64,000 bases of DNA from Adiantum capillus-veneris (lineage: Eukaryota > Streptophyta > Polypodiopsida > Polypodiales > Pteridaceae): the NCBI GenBank assembly GCA_014529385.2, contig CM043963.1:101886912-101950911 (forward strand). The letters are read 5' to 3'. Position 1 is the first letter of the stretch. Every line of letters starts with the position of its first letter. Both the position numbers and the translations under genes were made by a program. Positions 57,110-64,000 of this stretch are shown piece after piece. Below the pieces are notes generated by a model. The model had not been told where the DNA came from and did not search any database. It was given only the letters and a program-made list of their open reading frames with translations.

Positions 57110-57709
57110 TGGTTCCAAGTGAAGTGCAAAAACTTACAGGTATCTATTTGGTAGTCAAAGGAAATGCAAGAGATTGGTTTGAGGGCGCGCACATGATGAC
57201 AAAGAAAATTGGGACAGGTTTAAGAGATATTTTTTGAAACGATTCAAAAGGTGATCCCTCACCAAGATACATGGAAATAGGTCACTATTTTGATTATGCA
57301 AGAAGAGTCTATTGCAGAATTTTGATCAAGATTTGATGATGCTTGCAAAGTTCTGAAAGATGCTATGCTGCATGTGAAAGCCATGTCTAAAGAGGAATTT
57401 GATCCTACTTTTACAAATAGCCAAAGAATACAAGTATTCACATGTTTTTTGCAGCTAATCTTTGAGATAAAAGTGCAAGAGAAAGAGCCCAATTCCATGT
57501 CTAAATTATTGAAGATATCGTTACAAAAAGAGAGAAAGCTATCTGTTGCTACATGCATGAAGTACCCTTTGTCTATACCTGGTACGGATAGTGTGGACAA
57601 CCTTTATGTGCATGTAGTCACGATTGCAAATGCTCATGTTGGCAAGGATAATACCTTAGAGACATGTGTAAAGGACCATATGATTCAAGAAAGTGTGAAT
57701 GAAGTATGA
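57110..57709 (+). pseudogene. Gypsy gag fragment (separate lineage)
   Basis: GIYLVVKGNARDWFEG, KENWDRFKRYFLKRFKR (another frame) and, from about 57300, a collinear frame with ESIAEF, RFDDACKVLKDAMLHVKAMS and EFDPTFTNSQRIQVFTCFLQ ending at 57709. This is the core and C-terminal half of a Retrotrans_gag protein with two or three frameshifts. No protease or zinc knuckle follows, so it is truncated, abutting the CACTA remnant. Confidence 0.78.
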
Positions 57710-57889
57710 AAATCAACTGTTGAAACCATACACGTGCCTAAATGTCAAGGACACAGTAGATAAATGTATGGGGTGACACATTTGATGCTGATGAGTATTG
57801 GCATGGGGATATATGCAATGATGACATAGAGCTACAAGAGCCATAAATGAAGGACATGGTAGTCTTGCAAAGAGACCAATGTATGTCTT

Positions 57890-59630
57890 GAGAATGAGCT
57901 TTGTTTTTAAAGCTTCAAATCCTCCCTCGCACCCAAAGAGTCCTTTTTGCCAATAATGTGGTCCCATAGTGTTTGGGCTACATTCTTGAATATGTGCATG
58001 TGATCCAAGAGGTGTTGTATTTTTAAGTCCTTCCAATATGGAAGCCTTAAAAATATGGAATACCTTGACATACCTTTTGGTGGAGGACACGGAGCTAGAT
58101 TGTTGTTGTGGTGTTCTTCCTAAATGGTTGCCCAATCTGCCATCATGAGCTTTAGAGGGGTCTTCCCATTTGTTGGAGCCTTGTGCTTGTTATGCCCTTG
58201 GGGTAAGAAATGATGGTTGGATAGATTACCTTGCGCAAGGAATCGGGCCTCTCCATCACCAGTGATGGCCCATAAGTAGGACATGCATTGTGCCCTGATA
58301 TGGACAACCCTGCATACATATCATATTGTTAGAGAGATGATTGAACTAAAGTTAACTAAAGGGCGAGAGGAAAAGATAGAGAGAGAGAGAGATAGAGGAA
58401 AGGGGCTACCATAAATCTCTCCAAGCCTAGGATAGTCGTGCATAGTCCACATAAGCATTACCTTCACAATGGCCTCTCTCCCCCCCTTTGCAAGTGAGAC
58501 ATCGACAACAGGAATGCCTCTTCATAACTCCTCCAACTCCTCAATGAGGGGCTCGAGGTAGATGTCAATATTTGACACTTTCTACTTCCCTAGCACAAGC
58601 AAGGAAAGAAGTATATTGCCCTTCTTGGTTGTCTCCCATGGTGGAATATTGTAGTTGAAGATCACCACAGGCCAAGTGCTCCATGAAGTAGATTTAGTGC
58701 CGAAGGGGTTGACACCATCACTTGCTAACCCAAGCCTCAAGTGACGAGGCTCCAACCCAAACTCTGTTCCATTGAGTTTTGATTTGCCTCCATGCAGGTG
58801 AATCGGCAAGGACATGCATCATTCCATCATTTGAGCGATGGTTCGCGTGCCACGCAAGAAGCTCCACGGTAGACCTACTTTTAAACATATGCTGGATGCG
58901 AGGAACTAATGGAAAATGTCTTAATACCTTGCGGGGTAGATGTGCCTCGTCACACCTGTCTTGTATGTGCCTCTTCACACACATGACATGAGGTAGCATG
59001 TGCATGCTCATTGTGGTATAGCATGCAATCATTGATGCACGCATGGATGCGCTCATACTCCATACTCCATTCTAAGTTTAGTGACATACGATCTAGCTCG
59101 TCGACGATCTGGAGGCATGTGGTGATCTTCTGGCCGAAACATTTTGCCCATCAAACTACAACAAACATGCGTATTAGTATAATTCCTAGAAGATAACACC
59201 ATAAAGAGAGAGGGAGAGAGTATATAAAAGCCACATTCCATACTTACAGAAGTAGTGCATCGACACTTGCATTACTCCAACCAAATTTTGTTTGCAAGTT
59301 AACGACTTCCAACAATGCTCGGAGCACCGAGTACCGTGCACTATCATAAAGAGGTGTTCGGGCACTCGTCATCAATCTATCCTCCATTTTGGCAACCCAT
59401 TTAGTGCAGGGCTGACAATCCTCCTCGCACACGTCTCTCTCATGAGCTAGTAACTCACCACACATGTTGAACATGTGCTCATCCTCTGCCTCAAAGTGCA
59501 ATGGAGACGCCATAGGAGTTGCTGAAGTAGAGCCAATGGGAGGATCACCATGCGGTGCACTCAAATCACCCAGACGCTCTTGCCTCTGTCGTTCGGCCTT
59601 GCACACCGATGCACCTCCACCGAACACAGA
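57890..59630 (-). pseudogene. CACTA (En/Spm) transposase TNP2, decayed, with introns
   Basis: Reading right to left: SVLRALLEVVNLQTKFGWSN (59330-59270); a 92-bp intron (59247-59156, GTAAGT to TTGTAG); MPPDRRRARSYVTKLRMEY; HLPRKVLRHFPLVPRIQHMF and LLAWHANHRSNDGMMHVLAD (58950-58800); RHLRLGLASDGVNPFG and STWPVVIFNYNIPPWETTKK (58750-58620); YLEPLIEEL and REAIVKVMLMWTMHDYPRLG (58570-58410); a 100-bp intron (58409-58310); GLSISGHNACPT; and WKDLKIQHLLDHMHIFKNVA with LWDHIIGKKDSLGAREDLK (58040-57900). This is the Transposase_21 family, which cuts at the terminal repeats. Stops and frameshifts are present. CACTA terminal repeats were not identified. Confidence 0.88.
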
Positions 59631-59640
59631 TCAATGAGGC

Positions 59641-59816
59641 TGTCAGGACAAGGGTCCTACGAGGCAAGGCCCAACCTAGGGGGTCAGGGACCTAGGCCAA
59701 GGGCCTGGACTAGACCAGTGCGGACTGGGGATCCGCTTAGGGCAAGTGCTAGGAGCTAGCCTATATAAGGGGCAGTAGGGAGGAGGATCCTATGTTCAGT
59801 TACCCTAGGTCTTACA
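59641..59816 (+). repeat. Short LTR (176 bp) with TATA box
   Basis: TGTCAGGACAAGG start, GGTCTTACA end, TATATAAGG at 59762-59770, PBS one base after. No second copy recognised to the right. It begins right where the TNP2 coding remnant ends. Confidence 0.65.
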
Positions 59817-59817
59817 C

Positions 59818-59829
59818 TGGTATCATAGC
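59818..59829 (+). other. Primer-binding site
   Basis: TGGTATCATAGC, one base from TGGTATCAGAGC. Confidence 0.8.
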
Positions 59830-59832
59830 AAG

Positions 59833-60375
59833 GTGGAGAGGAAGGGGGAAGGTGGAGCCATGGCGGAGGAGAAGGCATGGAGCTCTTTCTCTCAAGCGTG
59901 GATCTCTCTCTTTCTCCCTCTCTCTCAAAAACTCTCTCTCTTGGCAGGCTTGAGCTCGTGGAGGGCGTGTCAAGGCACAGGCCGTGGGCATGGCCCCTTG
60001 AAACCACAAGCCGAAGAGGGTGAAGCAGGGTCGTGGGCATGGCCGCTTGAAGACACAAGCCGAAGAAGACGACGGTCGACACAGCGTGGGAGCAAACCCT
60101 TACAAGGAGGGAGGAGCTCGGCAAGGGGAGGTCATTTGCAGCATGGGTGCATCAAAAAGCGTGTACGCAGGCGTGTTGGGAAAAACGCGCTTCACCGCGC
60201 CCTACATCTGAGCACTGTAGCGGGCAGGGTGAGCGCAGCTTCACCTTCTGCACTTCCGGAGGTCATTGCCATCGCTCCACCTCCTTGTATTTCACATACG
60301 GCCACCCAAGGGGAGGGCCTTTGGTCAATCAAACAGTTAAGGGGGCATGCCCACCCCGGGCACACACCCCTCTGA
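59833..60375 (+). CDS. Open frame of 180 codons after the short LTR, unknown
   Basis: Starts MERKGEGGAMAEEKAWSSFS; very rich in Arg, Gly, Ser and Pro; no gag or pol motif. It lies 4 bases after the PBS, so most of it is probably leader rather than protein. An imperfect duplication of CGTGGGCATGGCC.CTTGAA..CACAAGCCGAAGA occurs at 59982-60019 and 60031-60068. GC content is clearly higher than in the neighbouring sequence. Confidence 0.25.
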   Translation: MERKGEGGAMAEEKAWSSFSQAWISLFLPLSQKLSLLAGLSSWRACQGTGRGHGPLKPQAEEGEAGSWAWPLEDTSRRRRRSTQRGSKPLQGGRSSARGGHLQHGCIKKRVRRRVGKNALHRALHLSTVAGRVSAASPSALPEVIAIAPPPCISHTATQGEGLWSIKQLRGHAHPGHTPL

Positions 60376-63300
60376 GTTTGACGTCTTGCTTCGCCTAGCT
60401 CGGAGATCCGAGGCCGAGGTGCTGTCCAGTTTCAGGACGATGTCCGAGTGCGGCAGAACTGATTCGAAAACAGTTCTACGGGAAGATTCGATATCTGGAA
60501 GATCAATCCCGACAAGGAGAGTACAAAAAGGATGATGGTTATGGGACACGTGGCTTGAGCAGGGGCCTCAAGCATGGCTACTAGCACGACCATATTATAC
60601 GGCATGCTCAGCACAATCGAGAGGAAGCAAAGCCAAGTGCTTCCGCATCTTTGGAAAGAGATTTTCCAGGGTGTTTTTGTCCCAAAATCATCGATGATTT
60701 CACTTCGATCAAGGATTGCACTGGGCAACACAAAGTGTTAGCCAACTTTCACGAAAAAACTCAACCAATAGCATGTTCTGGGTACAAAGTTGTTTGGCAG
60801 GTGTACTTAATGAGCACGGTTTCTCAGTGGTTCAATTTGATGCCAGTCCATAGACAATTGTTAGTGTTTTGGACTCTCAAGGAAATTAGCACATCCAGTT
60901 GCTCGGCATGGACGACTCCTTGTCACTATTTCCAGCAGCTACTACCGGATGCAGTTTTCCACACAGTATTAGTTCATTCCAATTGAAATTGTTCGACAAG
61001 GTCGATTCTTTTTCTCATGCTCTCTGTATATCAATAGCCGCATCAGTTGGCTATTAGCACTAACAGATTTTGGTGAAGCAAGGCTTCAATTTAGGGATCT
61101 TGCATTGTGGCTTCTCCCGTCTGGCATCTCCTTTCCGCATCCACAATTGGGAAGGAATAGGAAATGTGTTTGTGGATTATTTCATATTGCAGGTTATTTC
61201 ATTATGTACCAGACGGGTGTATAGGATATAAGACGGCGTCTGTGCAGATATGTCTATAAGCCATTTGGGAATGAGTTTTGTGTTTTTCTGTTACCTCTCT
61301 CGCTGCAAGAGTCATACCGGAAAACTGGGGAATGCTTATACGATAAGCTGCAAGTCAAGCATAAGATGTGTAAGAGGACATAGCTTGGGCACACACTGTA
61401 ACAACTGAAGGCAAGTTCCGCAGCCCAGCATGCTCTTCTTTTCATTCTCTATCTCTAATCTTCTAAGAAGCTTTTGATACATGTTTTGCTCATGAGTCAG
61501 CTTGAGCCAAGGTGCTCTAACTCACAGCTACCACGTGGCCAAGATGCTACTTAAATTAGTCTTCAACGGTACGTCGATTGAACACTATTTTTCATAAGTA
61601 CTATGAGCCAAACAGGCTAAGAGCCGTTGTCAGGCCAAGGGTAAGACCCACTAATTGGTATTCCTTGGATGATTGTTCTCAAGATCGAACAGCTATACCC
61701 AGTGGAGTACACATTGACGTTAATTGACAAGGAAGGGTCTTGTCATTACGAAAGTTTAGGGTGTCATTTTTGCACTACATGTTTTCAGTGCGACACTCAA
61801 GTTGAGTTTTTACTAATCTTCAACTCATAGCAGCTGATCTCTACAAAATAGTATAGATGCAGCAATCAATTGTGACAGCATGGCTGTCCATAAGAGCTCG
61901 GCAGTTCACTTGTGTGGATTTCCTACTCTCTCTATAGCACTACGGCGTGTCTATGGACATACTGTTCTGGGGTAAGACCTGGCGGGTGATTATTACATCA
62001 CCCCATAGGCATTAAGGATCACAGTTTGATCAGCATTGAGGATCACATTTGATCTCTCCCGGTTATACTTTCAAGGAAATAATTCCGCAATCTACCACAC
62101 GCGATAGTGGACGGAGACACTTTTCAAGTTGATTCCAATCATTTTGTACACGGTTGACTATGTTAGTTACCGTGATCTGCTAGTTGAGCAGTTTCTACAA
62201 AGAGTCTTACCAAGGGGTTTGACTACATAGATTCTAATCCAAGGGCTTCAATTGCACAGGCAACACCTAGGGTTTCCAGCGCAATGCTGTTTGTTTTTTC
62301 AAGTAGGGGACGTGCTCCTCCCCATTGGAATACAGGTAAGTGTACATTACGTTCAAATCTCCAGGTACGCATCTATTGATTTGGTGTTGTTCCATTTTTA
62401 GTATGCTTTGCTTGGTTTCTCAAGACGTCTAAGTACACTTGACTGTTACAGAGCCATGCCAAGGGCATGTCGGCACAAAGTATTTCGGGCCAAGTGTCCA
62501 ATCTATCTTTTTGGCTTATGCTGTTACGAACCTACTTGTCGGGTTCAATTTGGCACAGGTTGTCACATGGGATACAACATGGTTTAGGAACTCAAGGAGT
62601 TCGGTTTAGCCAACAGTGTGGAGCAAGGCTAATGAGGGTCCCTCTCACTCTCGTCGTAGAGTGTTTGCAATTACCTCCACACACAAGTACATCTTGTACT
62701 TGAAGGATGTTCTTTTTTACACATCCTTACATGAGACATATTCCACATGTGGAGAATATGAGTCTTTGGACTGACACTTGCGCCATTATTTCAATTATGT
62801 GTCACGACAAAGTCCCTAGGTGCTGGTCACATCTGTTTTCTAGACCATTTTTAGCACGACGTATCAGGAGAAATTTCGTGGCCATAAATTATCGGATACT
62901 TAGAATGACTTGTTAAGGTACAAGTACTGCTAAACAACATTACAGATGGTTGTTTATACATCTAGCAAGGCTATACGTTGCTAATGAAAAAGTTTCATTG
63001 TCTATACCTAGAAGTGATCAATGTTTCACCTTCAGCTGTCATTCAGACGTTTCAGCAAGGCTTGCAAAAGATTGCAACTAAAAGTATCTAGTTTCTTTTC
63101 AGACCTATTTACATTCCTTTTAATGCGTGCTAGGCGCATCACATTGGCCATAAGTATTGGCAAGGATCAGTTCGGGTTAGTTTTTGCTAAATGCATGCAC
63201 ACTAGGTGTTATGGGCCCTAGTGTTTAGCAAAGGCTGATTTGGAACGACATGCATATTCCTCAAAGTTGTTGCTTATGAAGCATTTTTCACTCTATGTGC

Positions 63301-63431
63301 ACTATCTCTATGAGATAACTTTTGGGTCTACTAATCACCAATAGAGGTCATGGCTCGGTTTGGGCGTTTGTATATTTTTTCAAGTTAACCACAATGGTTA
63401 TACACTACTGTGATTCCCCGTTGTGAGGAAA

Positions 63432-63493
63432 ACACACCTCAGTACTGTCAGTTATCCAAGGGACACACCTCAGTATTGTCAGTTATCCAAGGG
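63432..63493. repeat. Tandem duplication, period 31 bp
   Basis: ACACACCTCAGTA.TGTCAGTTATCCAAGGG in two copies with one or two differences. Confidence 0.9.
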
Positions 63494-63651
63494 GATAGGC
63501 AGATTACAAAGAGTAATCTTGTGCTAAAGGATCTGCTAAGAGCATACGTTAGCACTACGCATTTCTGATTAGATGATTTTCTCCCTATTCTAGAATTTTC
63601 TTAAGTACGGTTTTCGACTTTGAACACCTGTTGTGGTGGGGTTGGAGATTG

Positions 63652-63719
63652 TGTCAATACTTTCATACGTCAAGGACTTACCAGGTGTCAATACTTTCAT
63701 ACGTCAAGGACTTACCAGG
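63652..63719. repeat. Perfect tandem duplication, period 34 bp
   Basis: TGTCAATACTTTCATACGTC with the following AAGGACTTACCAGG, two identical copies (63652-63685 and 63686-63719). Confidence 0.95.
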
Positions 63720-64000
63720 TGTGCTGACAAAGTATGTCGCAAGTAACCTTCATTAGGGATGAGCATGTAGTTCTTTGTGTTCCAAACTATTCAGAATTCT
63801 AACACAAGGACATTCCCTATCTACGGACTTTTCAATATACTCAGGCGAGTAGGAAATTTGGCTCACAACTGCATGGAAAGTTACACCAAGGTTTCCTTGC
63901 ATTATTCCAGTACTTTCAGAAGATCTGAAAACTGGTTATTCCTTTGGACAACTCTTAGTTGTGGTTACTCCTTTACAGTACTCAAGTGAGTTATAAATGG

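Larger units (their letters stand above)
60376..64000. other. Long stretch without a recognised gene
   Basis: Frames up to 111 codons exist (for example 60651-60986) but none shows a family motif. The sequence is less AT-rich and less repetitive than the rest and may be one old decayed element or host intergenic DNA. Confidence 0.4.

Overview
The window is a gene-poor, transposon-dense stretch of nuclear DNA from a land plant. The evidence is initiator-Met-tRNA primer-binding sites (TGGTATCAGAGC and close variants) behind plant-type LTRs, plant Ty3/Gypsy chromoviruses and Ty1/Copia elements, a plant-type CACTA (TNP2) transposase with short introns, and many long (AG)n microsatellites. Nearly every recognisable coding stretch is a decayed mobile element. 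I cannot fix the taxon; the density of old nested repeats suggests a large genome such as a fern, lycophyte or gymnosperm (inference, weak).

Layout. 1-6810: the 3' end of a forward Ty3-like element (internal region, polypurine tract, LTR 922-2044) is joined tail-to-tail to the gag, PBS and 5' LTR (3584-4796) of a reverse-strand relative. A different reverse-strand LTR (up to 5401) and a third LTR of the first family (5928-6810) follow. 7228-8042: two exons of the RNA polymerase subunit RPB10, the only cellular gene I can name. 8043-12383: non-coding, with dispersed repeats carrying AG tracts. 12389-25516: one Ty1/Copia element with a perfect 5-bp target duplication (AATCC). A reverse-strand chromovirus (gypsy A, 17193-25367) lies inside it, and gypsy A itself contains a smaller LTR-like insert. 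25522-29590: compound microsatellites, second copies of two repeats seen near 10 kb, and an intact 238-codon LINE ORF1-like gene at 28757-29473. 30013-37340: fragments of Copia gag, Gypsy gag, Copia RT and a degenerate reverse-strand Gypsy pol with a well-kept protease. 40000-48991: a full-length sister chromovirus (gypsy B) with both LTRs, inserted into the last exon of a transposon gene whose inverted copy lies at about 49740-50393. 51380-57709: gag fragments of two further Gypsy lineages among non-coding DNA. 57890-59630: a decayed CACTA TNP2 transposase, abutted at 59641 by a short LTR with its own TATA box and PBS. 60376-64000: nothing identifiable beyond short tandem duplications.

No operon-like cooperation is expected. 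The relationships are positional: who inserted into whom, and what was lost. The most informative points are the RPB10 exons, the two resolvable nested insertions, the intact LINE-like ORF1 between GA tracts, and the repeat pairs that show an AG microsatellite present in one copy and only a short seed in the other.
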